Source: Chrysemys picta bellii
Lineage: Eukaryota; Chordata; Testudines; Emydidae
Direction: 5' to 3'
Assembly: GCF_011386835.1 (NCBI RefSeq)
Contig: NC_088792.1
Location: forward strand, 59,276,081 to 59,340,080
Length of the DNA: 64,000 nucleotides
Positions 35,223 through 46,800 of this stretch are shown here, one piece after another; the first letter of the stretch is position 1; each line of letters starts with the position of its first letter. Made by a program: the position numbers and the translations under genes. The notes beneath the pieces were generated by a model that was given only the letters and a program-made list of their open reading frames with translations, did no database searches and was not told where the DNA came from.

Positions 35223-35710
35223 CACTTCTAGAGATAGTTGGATGCATGTTTAATATTGTGAGGCCCTTAGATAATAAGATGATTAGTGACACGGGTATGT
35301 CAACAACTAACTAAATACAGGTAATCAAATAGCAAAACAACTAAATGCAATGCAACTTTAAGAGCTGTAGAGAAAATACTGAGAAGGAATCAGAAAGAGA
35401 AGAGTAGACATTAATAAGATGGTAGAGATGTTACATTTGAATCCATTTGAAACATACTACTTGCTTCAGCCATAATATAAACTTAATAATACTGATGCCT
35501 CTGTGACTGTAAAAATAGCTAATTAATAAATAATGTAATGTTCATGTACTTTGAGCTCAATCCATAGCCTAACTGAAATCTTTCCATTGAGATCTCTAGG
35601 CATTTGATCAGGTCCTTTGTGGACATGAGAGTAGAAGAAAGTTTTAATCCTGGCTCTGCTACTGATATGCCATATGGAACTGGGTAAGCCATGTCACCTT
35701 TCCATGAAGC

Positions 35711-35786
35711 AGATTCTTAGCTGGTGTCACAGCTCTGCTGAAGTCAATCAAGCTGTGACAACTGACACCAACCTTAGATCTGCCCT
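35711..35786. mobile_element. Palindromic MITE nested in the MIR-like SINE
   Basis: 'cagattcttagctggtgtca' at the left is mirrored by 'tgacaccaaccttagatctgccc' at the right, with 'gctgaagtcaatcaagctgt' in the middle. It is about 76 bp, almost one hairpin. A half copy lies at 10348. Confidence 0.65.
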
Positions 35787-35811
35787 CATGTCTCTGTTTC
35801 TCCATCTCTAA

Positions 35812-36100
35812 GGGCAAGTCTACAGTACCCGCCTGAATTGGTGGGTAGAAATCGATCTCTCGGGGATCGAATTATTGCGTCTCGTTGGGACGCGACAATT
35901 GATCCCCGAATTGACGCTTCTACTCCACCAGCAGAGGTAGGAGTAAGCACTGTTGACGGGGGAGCCGCGGAGGTCAATTTGCCGCCGTCCTCACAGCGGG
36001 GTAAGTCGGCTCCGATACATCGAATTCAGCTACACTATTCGCGTAGCTGAATTTGCGTATCGTAAATCGACCCCCACCCCTCCGTAGTGAGGACGTAGCC
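35812..36100. mobile_element. PIF/Harbinger-like MITE with TAA duplication, nested in the SINE
   Basis: TAA flanks both sides (35809-35811, 36101-36103), and closing the gap restores an uninterrupted SINE. The ends ('ggcaagtctacagtac' and, complemented, 'ggctacgtcctcactac') are inverted. A 3-bp TWA-type duplication is typical of PIF/Harbinger. The inside contains palindromes such as cagctacactattcgcgtagctg at 36027-36049 and more CpG than its surroundings. Open frames on both strands are side effects of the palindromes. Confidence 0.75.
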
Positions 36101-36190
36101 TAAGATACTACTTATCTGCAGCACAGGAGTATTGTGTGAGGCAATATTTGTAAAGTGCTTTGTGATCATTGGATGAAAAGTGCTATAAAA

Positions 36191-38230
36191 GGCCACATAT
36201 TGTTATATCTGCTCAGTGTTAGTATTATTAACTAATAATCTCTCCACATTACACAAACTGTTAAATCACAATGTGAAGTATTTTGCTATGTGCCAGTGTA
36301 TTGACAAAAAAATTATTGACTATTTCCTGCTTTGATGTCACAGTGCCTGAAAAATATTATTTTGGAAAATAAATACTCTGTCACCATGGCTGAATCTGTT
36401 TGTAATGTGTACCTATTCAAATAAGGAATCGCACCCATAGCTGACTTAGGTAATGACAGCTTTGGAAGTCAATTTATATTTTAATCAGGAAATGACTCAG
36501 TATTTTTGAAGTTTTGCTTCAAAGCCCATTCCCTTACAATTTGCTAAAAATGACATCATATCTTTAGAATGTTAAACAATTGTGCTGAGGCCAGAACTTT
36601 CTTCTGATTGTGCACTTTACCTATTCAGTTTTAAACTGATTTTTTTCATGCCATTTATAAACATGTCCCATGCTGATATTTGTCATACCCTAGAAATTAG
36701 GAACTAGAGTGATATACATGTTTCCCAGTTCTGTGACACCTTTTCCAATAATGCATATCATACTACTTTATGTTCCAGTACATATAATTTGCCTGAAATG
36801 TCTTAGAATTAGTGGATTTACCGTTTTATGAATCTCTTGATACTATGTCTCAGTATTATGTTAGCTGGAACGGAATCCCTTCAAGCAAAGGTGGTAATAA
36901 AAAAAGATGTCAACCAATCAAAATCATTTCAACAAATGGTCAAATGACAGTGGAAAGGGAAATACTTTAACAAAGCAAAGTTAATATAGCCCAGAACCAA
37001 TGTAAATTTAGTCCCTGAGGAAGACTATCTGAGGAAGCATACTATATTTTTGGCATTCTGCACTTTATTGCGTGCTCCACACCTTTTTTTTCATGAAGCC
37101 ACTGTATATTTCGGTATGAAAATCTAAAATGTAAAGTCTTGCACTTAGCAGTTGAAAAAATAGAAGAGATTAAAAACAGTAACAGTTCTGCTGTTGCCTA
37201 CACATTTTTTTTATTTTTATTTTTTGGCAATTGTATGTGACGCACAGGATCCATCATAGAAAGAAAAAAGGCGGATAGTGCGCACACTTTCTAGGCTGGA
37301 TATTATGAAATTACTGGATTTTTTAATTGACGCATACTATGTTTGTAGGTGCTATTGTAACAAATAAATAGTAATTATCATCAAATACATTCGTACTGTG
37401 AACAACTTCGGTATCACCATGCATGGATCTTGGGGAACTCATTGGACTCTATGAGTTGAGCCCCCATGCACATTCCATTGTCCCTTTAGAAGAATGATCT
37501 GGAAAAGTCTGCAAGAGGAAACCCTCAGATGAGGCCCATAGCATAAACACGATTTCTGTGACTGGTAGCATAGATATTGTAGAACATGGATAATATGGTG
37601 GTTCATAGTACAAATACCTAAACCGGATAGATGGCTTGTTGCAGCAGCACTTTTAAGCAACTCTAATCATATTAATCCTTCCCTGCCTCTTGACCTGTAA
37701 AATACAGTATTGATTTTAAACATGCACTGTTGATTTTTTAAAAAACCCTGTATGGTACAGGCCACCACCATTATCTGGAAACCCCAAAGTAGCCAGAGGT
37801 CCTAAAGTAATCAAAGATCATGAACCGTCTGTGCAATACGTGGCCATATACCACAAGTATATAGAGCAAGCACCATTTCCATTATATCCTATAACTGTTT
37901 CTCCCTCCCAAATAAATAAACATGTGTAGTCATGGAAGTAGCAGCTTCAGACAGGTTAAGTGGTGTTTCAAAGTGGTGTTTCAGTCAGCTTATTACCAAA
38001 CAGCACCCAGAGTAATACAGTAATTGAGGAACAATGAGGAAAAAGGTCTAAATTACTACTTTAAAGAGCAAGAGGTAAACAATAAGATTGGTGTAGTGTA
38101 AGAGTAAATCCCTAAACTTAGTTTAAAGCTTGGATAGCATAATATGAAGCTCAATTTTAACATTTTAGGAATGAACTGTTTTAAAATGAATGAAACATGG
38201 ACTGTCAAAATCTGGGAAAATGAAAATGAA
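36191..38230. other. No recognisable feature
   Basis: AT-rich non-coding DNA, T-rich near 37205-37225. No repeat or exon signature was seen. Confidence 0.5.
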
Positions 38231-38266
38231 AGGTTTTCTCTTAAGGTTTCCAGTAATGGCTAGTTT
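38231..38266 (+). repeat. 36-bp direct repeat, copy 1
   Basis: Matches 39481-39516 at 35 of 36 positions ('aggttttctcttaa', 'gtttccagtaatggctagttt'). The flanks differ, so it is a short dispersed duplication of 1.25-kb spacing rather than part of a longer recognised repeat. Confidence 0.9.
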
Positions 38267-38632
38267 TAGGCAAGAAAGCACTTTATAAAATGTTTTGAAA
38301 TGTTTGTGCAACCAAAATAAAAATGTAAATGATATTTATCTTATGGCATTTAATAGCACCATGATGAGGGAAAGAATGTGGGTTGGAAACATAACAGAAT
38401 TAAAAATATACAAAGCACAATTAGCCTGTACTTTGCATTGACATTTCTGAATAAATATTAATGCATTTTAATTAAATAGAATAGAGAAAAATGTTTTATA
38501 TAACAGAAGAGATAATAGGTATGTGGCATGCAATGCAACTGCCTTTGTTAGCAGAGCAGATGTAGATGCACTTAAGTGGATACAATATTTAAGAAAACAG
38601 CTTACATAATAAACAGATAATCCTTATGACAT

Positions 38633-38668
38633 TTTAGATATTACCTCACCCATCTTGTCTCTCTAATA
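38633..38668 (-). mobile_element. Fragment of the 'aggtaatatc' retroelement family
   Basis: 'agatattacctcacccatct' and 'tgtctctctaata' match the arm sequence of the copies at 33787 and 53669. Only about 36 bp remains. Confidence 0.7.
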
Positions 38669-38794
38669 ACACCATTGAGCAATTGACAAGGATATTACTG
38701 AGCATTACAACTCCACTGAGCTTGCTTAACCTATCATGGATTTTGTTGTGAACAAACAAATTTGCTTGACATCAGCCAGGGACAGAGCTCTGTA

Positions 38795-39235
38795 TAGCAG
38801 GGGAGAGATTTACACCCCCACCCTGGCCCATTTATGCTGGGTAAAAGGGCCAAAGTGGCGTAAAGTGGCCCTAAAAGCTCCAGTTCTGTGTGGGGGAGGA
38901 TTCCCTTAGCACAGTCAGCAAAGAATACAACCATGGAACTGCCTTCCAAGGACCTCCTGGCAAGTCCTGGAATAATATATTTGGCAGACCAGGGCATGTC
39001 CCTGGCAAGCAGCAATGTGGAGATTCTAAGAAGTGCTGGAACCCAGAAGACAGCCCTGGGAGGCTTCTGTAATTTAAATAGGTGGTTAGGGCTGTTTAAA
39101 TTACAGCAGGGGGCCTCTCCAACTCCTAGCACAACCCAGAATGGAAGGGTGCAAAAGGTGGCTTAAAGCCACTTTAGCTGTCCCTCCCCCTGGGTTGCAA
39201 GTTTTGTGCTGCTCCTGCCTTATAGGTGCAGCAGA
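38795..39235. repeat. Possible unnamed repeat with internal hairpin
   Basis: GC content is higher than around it. It contains 'gtaatttaaa' and its complement 'tttaaattac' about 36 bp apart (39069-39104), and mirrored 'taaagtggcc' and 'ggtggctta' words. A minus-strand 132-codon frame (38734-39132) and two plus-strand frames overlap it, and none has a family signature. It may be a turtle-type repeat, but I cannot show copies in this window. Confidence 0.25.
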
Positions 39236-39480
39236 GATGCTCAACCTAGATATTTATCTGATCACACATTACTAGTAGTGAGCCAAAGGTAATTCTTCCA
39301 TAGATGTGGGAAGAACACACAAGGGCTACTGAAGGATGAATCAGGTCACGAGCTTCTTCACCAAAAGAAAAACAGAACACAAAACAGTGAGGATTGAGCC
39401 TCAAAAGATTTGGCAGTTGGATATCCACACTCATTGGATTACCTTAGATTTGAAAATTGGGCTGCAATTGTTGTGAGATC

Positions 39481-39516
39481 AGGTTTTCTCTTAAAGTTTC
39501 CAGTAATGGCTAGTTT
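39481..39516 (+). repeat. 36-bp direct repeat, copy 2
   Basis: Partner of 38231-38266, with one substitution (g to a at the 15th base). Confidence 0.9.
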
Positions 39517-39954
39517 CTGCAGGCTACAGATACTTCAGGAACAGATTTTTAAGCAGTGTTTCAGCACTTCAACTTCCAGAAGAAATGAGGAAATTCCGAG
39601 TTGTGCCAAAACTTTAAAATAAAAATATAACTTTTTCAAATGTCAGTTATTTCTGAGTTTTGGATCCAGGGTCAGCTGTCTTCTTACTTTATCCAAACTC
39701 GCTCTGAATTGAACCAGGATTTAGTTCTAGACTATGCCTGTCCTTGTTTGCTCAGCTGATGCCTCTATGGGGCCTACCCCTACAGACCTTTCTCGGGCAT
39801 AACTCCCATTGATTTCACGGCTTTTATTGTCTCAATCATTTGTTTGATATTTGCCCCAATATATTTCTCTTCTAAATCATTCCATTTCCTTGACATTAGT
39901 AAGCTGGATGTCCTGTATGCTGTTTTGTCCATTAGTAAGATGCATATACTTTCA

Positions 39955-40090
39955 CAGAGGTGGAGTACAGAAGTCGACTTTACAGGGCACTTAGGTTGGC
40001 GGAAGGGACTCGGTAGTGTTGACACATACATTATTAGATCGACTTAACGTGGCTTATGTCACCCTAAATTTGAAGTGTAGACCAGGCCTT
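39955..40090 (-). mobile_element. Half of a 'gtctacac'-ended MITE
   Basis: On the minus strand it starts 'taaggcctggtctacactt' (40090 down) and contains 'acgttaagtcgat', 'aacctaagtgccctgtaaag' and 'gtactccacctctgtgaa', which I recall from a common turtle MITE family. The partner end is not found, so the copy is truncated near 39955. Confidence 0.55.
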
Positions 40091-42727
40091 ACAGATTGCC
40101 AGATTACACACCTTTGTGCTACTCTGAACTAGCTGTTGGTGGATAAGTGGTACCTTCCTTTCTTATCTGTGGATGCAGCAAAGTTAATACACCATGTTTT
40201 AAAATACTTCAGGAAGAATCAAAGCTCTAGGAATGACTCCATGTTATTGTATCAGCACTTCTGGTATTAAAGCACCTTTCTCACCATTACTCCTTTGCAT
40301 AGGTGGCTGTTTCACAATTGCAAGTGGCATGAGGAGAAATTAGCAACACAGTAGAGGGGTCAGGAATAAAGTTCTGCACTAACTTCAATTCAAGGTGATC
40401 CTTATGTCACATGTTCAGATCCTCAGATCTATAGAAAGGGAATCATAGCATCTTTACATACTATTATGGGTCCTGATTTTCCTTTCATTTACTCAGAGTG
40501 TTCTTTCTTTCTTTCTTCATCCTCGGATACATAGGGTGTCCACCAGTTTCTGCCATTTATTTCAGTCTTGTGCTGGTCTTTTCAGGTTGCTGAGTGTCAG
40601 CTCATAGTTTTATATTAGCAGAACCCCACTGACTTCACTGTCATTACTCCAGATTTATATCAGTATGAGAGGAGAATTAAGCCTCTAATATTTTTCCTGG
40701 TGTTTGTCTTTGTTTCTACGTGGAGATATTTATATCATATGCTAGTAAAGAGCTCTTTGGAGTAAACTCTTCTTAGCTAGCAGGCAGCAGAGACTGTGCT
40801 CCCCAAAGGGATTCTGGCTAGCCCTGGGCAGCAGTACAAGAGAAGGAAGTTCTTGTCCTCTCCCATACTTCCATGCCCACAGCCAGAATTTGGCTTGAAG
40901 TACAGTGGGGAAAAAAATCTTGTTCTGTGAATTTTACGGCTTTTTAATGATTAAACTGAATTCTTCTGATTTTGGATTTTACCAGTATATTTCTAGGACA
41001 TCAAAAAACCTGGTCAAACAAAGGAGGTTCAGATCATTTGGGGAAGAGTTGAGAAAGCTACTTACATTGTGGTTTGGGGGGGGCACTTTACTGGGACTTG
41101 GTAAAGAAGGAGTCTTACTTAAGTGGGACTTGTACAAATAGGGTTGTACTATATGTTGTATTCACTTGTTCTGTCAGCACATTTCAGAACAGATTACCAA
41201 GAGAAAGCATCATTTTACATTCTCATCTTTTATTAGAATTCTGAATGATCTCAAAAATGCTTGGGGACCCCACATAACCTAGTCATTGTGAAACATCAAA
41301 GTAGACAGGAGATTAACAGTGTAGACAGGCACATGGATCTCAGGGAGAACTTCAAACAGCATAAATGATTTGGTCCAGCTAAAGTTCCCCAAGAAAAACA
41401 TCACTTCGTATCTGAAACTTGACCCTTGAAAAATGTTAATATATTTTTAATGTGCTCACCTCACTATCTGTTGTTTCACAGGACTTTTAGGGGTCTTATT
41501 CATCATTTCTATAAACATAGTTGCTTCTGGTCTTTATTCAATTGCTTAGAAAGAATGAAGCATGACAGTTGCTATATTTGATTCCAGTACAGTAGCTTGG
41601 GAAAGGCTTTAAAAATGGAGAACCCCCATTTTTCTGGGGACACTAAAAGCCGTAGCCATTTTTTTTGGTCATTGATCTTTAAGGGACACTCGAATTAAAA
41701 AAAAAATCTATATTTTACTGTCCTTATCAATACTATTAATAATTCTATATATTACTAAGCACTGAAAGAATTTTAAAAATAGTATGTTTCACAAGATCTT
41801 GATAAATATTGCCATTTTTTAATACTCATTAGATTTAAAACCACAAATTTGCTTCAATAGTATTCACAATCCCTTTATAAGTTTTTATGAATATTCATAT
41901 CACTGAATTTTCCTATTTCAAGAGTATTCTCAAGGGGTGAAATGTACCTCTGTGCATAGAGACAACAAAAGGGCTATGTTCCACTAAAGTGAACCCTATT
42001 TTGGATGGCATCATGGTAGTCGGGTATATGTATAGAAATGGTGTGTGTATTTTTTCCCAGGGATCTCAAGTCAGCAGCACAGAGCACTGTCGGCATTAAG
42101 CACTTTGTACTCCACACCAAGCAACTCTGGAGCATGACTAGTGACTAGCATATTCACCTGTTCTTGGTGGGCTGGAACCCGTATATCCTGGGGACCTTCA
42201 GTGGCTGCATATGTGGCAGCAGTGTTCAAACTGGAGCCATTGCTTAGGTGAAGTCCTAGTCCTACTGCAGTCAATGAGAATTTTACCTTTGACTTCATTG
42301 GGGTCAGAATTTCATCCCTTGTCTTCCAGACTGGGTGTAAGATTTATCTTTGGGACATTGATTGGCACAAGCATGTTCTGTGCCACCACGTTATACCTAC
42401 AGTAAGTTATTTCATATTGTAAAAAAGAGTTATTGGTTTCATGCAGTAGAAAAAGGCAAATGGGAAAGGGATAATCCACCCTCATTAGATCTTTGTTTCT
42501 TCAGATTAGAAGATAGCACTGATTTTCATCAGCAGATAAAATGGTTTTGTTGGATAATACTTGATAACATTTGACAGAAATGAATGGAAACAATGGTTGC
42601 ATACGTAGCATTATGGCTTTGTAACTGCACTTTGGGCTGACGTTTTTGAACCTGCCCTTTGAAGAGGAAACTATAGCCTCATTTTATCATTATTTGATAC
42701 TTTTTCATTATATATATCAGTAGACTA
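40091..42727. other. Mostly unassigned non-coding DNA
   Basis: Short palindromic-family words occur at 40619-40685 ('aaccccactgacttcac', 'tactccagatttatatcagt'). There is an AT-rich block at 41690-41900. No gene is seen. Confidence 0.45.
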
Positions 42728-43409
42728 CAGTAACTCCTCATTTAACGTCCTCCCGCTTAATGTTGTTTCAAAGTTACGTCGCTGCTCAGTTAGGGAACAT
42801 GCTCCTTTAAAGTTGTGCAATGCTCCCTTATAATGTCCTTTGGCTGCCTGCTCTGTCCACTGCTTGTAAGATTCTGTGGAAGAGCAGCGACTTTACAAGG
42901 GAGCATTGCACAAGTTCCTCTTCTCCGCCTCCTCCCACTCCCTCCCAGCACTTCCCCCAGCGCCAAACAGCTGCTTGGCGGTGCTTAGGACTTTCTGGGG
43001 GGGGGGGGGGGAATGAGCAGAGGGGAACGCAGCGTGTTCTGGAGAGGAGGTGGAGTGGGGGTGAGAAAATGTGGAGTGGGCCTGGAGTGGAGTGGGGATG
43101 GAAAGAGGTTGGCCTGGAGCATCCCCCGGCAAAGTTGGCTCCTGTTCTTCTCTGGGGAAGCTGCTGCTGCAAAGGTACTTCCTAGCATCCTTGCCTGCAG
43201 CGGGCTGTGCCTGTGTGGGGTAGCCAGGGGCACTTCCCAACCACAGTACGGTATCTAATGCCTTTTGTCTGCCCCCCAAAAATTTCCTTGGAACCTAACT
43301 CCTCACATTTACATGAAATCTTATGGGAAAATTGGATTCGTTTAACATCATTTCACTTAAAGTTGCATTTTTCAGGAACATAACTACAACGTTAAGTGAG
43401 GAGTTACTG
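42728..43409. mobile_element. Tigger/pogo-like MITE
   Basis: The 21-bp inverted ends 42728-42748 and 43389-43409 (cagtaactcctcatttaacg type) match at 20 of 21. TA precedes the left end (42726-42727), and the right flank is TG, perhaps a mutated TA. Inner 'tgtttcaaagttacgtcgct' and 'cacttaaagttgcatttt' blocks are subterminal inverted similarity. The centre holds a G11-type run (43001-43011) and GGAGTGG-type G-rich DNA on the plus strand. The length is 682 bp with no transposase; the open frames on both strands in the G-rich part are compositional. Confidence 0.8.
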
Positions 43410-43574
43410 TGTAGAGATGAGGATTCACTAAAATAGCATACAAAGTGAAAAATTGTGCATACAGAACTAGCTACAAAATGTACAGAAATGTACAAAATGT
43501 CATTAATTTCTTGCCTACTTTACCCTGGCAGTACATTTGGAACAGGGCTCAGTGCTTCATATAGGCACTTTAGT

Positions 43575-43826
43575 TAACTTCGGAAGGAGAGATTAAAAAA
43601 GACTGGGACTTTTCAGCTTGGAAAAGAGACGGCTAAGGGAGGATATGATAGAGGTCTATAAAATCATGACTGGTGTAGAAAAAGTGAATAAGAAAGTGGA
43701 TGGATCACTCAATGATCACTTATTCTGTTCATTCCGTCTGAAGCACCTGGCATTGACCACTGTCGGAAGACAGGATACTGGGCTAGATGGACCATTAACC
43801 TAATCCAGTATGGCCATTCTTATGTT
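43575..43826 (+). mobile_element. CR1-like LINE 3' end with internal deletion
   Basis: It matches the 12.0-12.5 kb copy from 'gactgggacttttcagcttg' through 'gtctataaaatcatg', then jumps at about 43699 directly to 'tggatcactcaatgatcac' and runs to 'tatggccattcttatgttc'. About 280 bp of the reference copy are missing, including the C-terminal stop region. Confidence 0.85.
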
Positions 43827-46800
43827 CCAAAGACTCAGCCATAAAGCCTACTATGATTTAGGGGCCAATCCTGTGAATTGCTCAGTGCCCTCAGTTGGAA
43901 CTGAGGCCCCAATTCACAAAAGGACATAAGCACCTGCATAACTTAAGCACAGGAGTCATTTCACTAAAGTCAGTGGGACTACTCATGTGCCTAGAGTTTC
44001 TTGCTGAACTAGAGCCTGAAGGCACTTAGCATACCAGGTTTATTTCCTGGATGGCATTTAATTTAGCTTAAATGGTTTAAACTGTTACCTTGCATAATTT
44101 CATATTTCACCTATGTATATAATAACCATTCTGGTAGCAAGCCAGCAGTTGCTCCTAATGTTGCACAAGCTTCCAGTGGACAATGTTCTGAAAAGATAAA
44201 AATAGTTTTAGTGTGATTAAAGAATGGGTGTAAATTAGGATGAGACTTTGCCATCAGCAAATTTTCTTATAACAGAATAAAACATTATTGTCTGCAGAAG
44301 AGCACACAGCGTTGTGTTGCTGTGCTGTACTGCGGACGCACAATGATGACACTAGAGAAAAACAGAGATGGAAAAGTTCACTGTATCCAGTGCATTCTAA
44401 AAACTAATAAAAAGCTCAAGTATTTGCCTCTAAAACCAAAATCATTAATCAATCAAGTTAAGATTTTTCATTTGAATTTATCTTCTTCATTCCTTTAACA
44501 TCTAGAGGGAAGACAGTCTTTGCATCAGAAAGGAAAGAAAGAGAAAAAATGTATTTGACAAATAAAAGTTATCCCAAAATACAATAACTCTGTCCTCAAT
44601 TTTCACAGCTTCATAGTTCTGGCTCTTTGAGCTGCTTGGAGTTGGTTACACAGCAGCTGTCTTGTTTGTGGCACCTATCACATGTCAAACAGACAAAGGG
44701 ATTTACAACAGCTACAGTTGGGATCCCATGCCAAATGTACCACTAGCTACAACTTCATTTTTCCCCCCCAGCTATGATACTCTCTCACATTCAATACACA
44801 AAGCAGGGTTACAGTGAGAAATCTGCTAAACTGATACAACTGATGGAGAGGATCATTTTCATCTGAGGTCATCTGGAAGAATGTAGTGTAATCTGCAGAA
44901 ATTAGCACAAAGCAGTAATCCATGTAGTTCTGAGTTCTAATCCCAATATAAAAGTTATCACCATTTTGTTAACTTTTTAATTATTTTTGTTACTACATTT
45001 CTTAGGGCACACTCTAGTTTTTAAATATATTTATATATTTGGATATATGAGGCAGCTATCTCATATACTAGTCACCCTTAAGAATGATTAAAAACCAATC
45101 AATTTCAACAGACTTTCCTTCGGACTCTAAATGTGGTGATCCACTAAATTCTGCGAATGTGAGCATGAATTGCCATAGTTCAGTAGTTAATTCCATTCAT
45201 AGTTTAAGATAATCAGTGGTGACCAGGCAACTGTCTTTTTTCTATATTTATCTTAGAAAGTACATTTTGACAGTACCTCCAGAGATAAGGAATTCCATTA
45301 TTTACTTTGCAGGTGTGTCTAGTTTTGTGAGGACACTGACTTTCATAAGACCAGGATTTTATCCAGTCTCTATTCTGCCTACAATTTACACTTGTAGACA
45401 ATTTTTTGTGGGGGAAATTAATTGTGGGTAAAGCAAAGAGTATATACTTGTTTAACTGTCTAACCACACCATAAAGCAGATACACACAGAGTAGCACACA
45501 CAATTATTTTGGATTTTTTAAAAAGAGAAAGTGTGCAAAACCCTTTAGAAACTAGGTCTTCTAGCCTTTAATTTGATTGTTTCTCCTTTAGAGCCAATTC
45601 TGCAAGCCCCGCATTGAAGTCATTAGCTTACAGAACAGGGAGCTGGAGAGCATGATAACTTTAGTGGACTGATTTGTCAGCCATACAATACCTTTGGACG
45701 GTAAAGCTAGAAATGCCTGCAGTGTGTTCTATAGTGAGCACAGAATTAACAGGGCTTTAACTGAGGGTTCCATCAGCTTAAAGCATAAAATATACAGCAT
45801 AAAAAGCAGCATCTCTAAATCATGGAGGAATAACACCACTGATGGGGTGATGTTAAAAACCATATGAGAAAAACTCAAGTAGTTTCTGTAGCAAGTGTAC
45901 CAGAATCCTGAGATGAAATTTCAGCCTCATAATTCATCATTTGCTAGACTTTTTATTTCGCACAATGTATGAATTAACATTTTTAAAAAAATCCCTCTTT
46001 CTCCCTCATACTCTACTATCCGTTCCCTTCTCACCTCTTCTTCTAGAGCCTGAAGTGGGCTCAACGGAAATCCTTCTACTTCTCTGAATGCCACCAGAAC
46101 TGCTTGTCTTTGAACACTGCTAGGGCAGCTTTACTTCAAATGCTGTCACTGCAGCAACAGGGTCTGATGAGGATTAGCACCTCCCTGTTATGGGTGAATT
46201 TCAATCATTTACGGGAGTGACATTACTCCCATTGGTCTCATTGATTTTGTTTCATAAATCCCAGGTGTGATATTATATACCCCTGTATTTTGAAGGTTTT
46301 GTATGGGAGTGGGATGTGGAGGGAGCATATATGGGGAAGACTGCATGGCTTGCAGTGTTTTTAATACTCCACTCCATTGTTTTATTTTAATTTTCTTTAA
46401 GTTTAGACTGGCCAATTTTCATCTTAAGCTTTGTTTGTTTCACTTCCCATTACTTTATTTAGCTTTCTTCAGTTTTTCACGTGTTATCCTTGCTTTCTAC
46501 CATCTAACTCTGCTGTGTGTTTGGAGGTGCTTGGATTCAGTCTTAAAAGAGGTCATGCAGAGTTCAGAAATGTTTGGAAAAGGGGGAAAAAAGCCTGAGA
46601 AAGTTAAAAAAAAAAACAAAAAAAAACCACCCCTATGTGTGTGTGCATGTGCGTGGGGGTAGGAGGTGTAGATATGTGACTTCTACTGTAGTTGTCATTT
46701 TGTAGTTGTCAGGCTGTACTCTGCCATGGCATATACATTCACAACAGTGTGCAGTGAGTAACAACGTTGCTTCCCTACACTAAATTGTAACTGCAAACTA

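Larger units (their letters stand above)
35636..36190 (+). mobile_element. MIR-like SINE interrupted by two MITEs
   Basis: Three sense pieces of one SINE are visible: 'taatcctggctctgctactg' to 'catgtcacctttcca' (35645-35705), 'catgtctctgtttctccatct' (35786-35808), and 'gatactacttatctgcagca' to 'gtgctttgtgatcattggatgaaaagtgctat' (36104-36186). The gaps are filled by the two elements listed next. Joined in order, the pieces follow the MIR layout, so this SINE predates both insertions. Confidence 0.75.

Noticed and set aside
35786..36050. Paired open frames on both strands
   Set aside because: Side effect of the palindromic PIF/Harbinger-like MITE.
42820..43279. Overlapping frames of 80-128 codons on both strands
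   Set aside because: They fall in the G-rich middle of the Tigger-like MITE and have no domain or codon signature.
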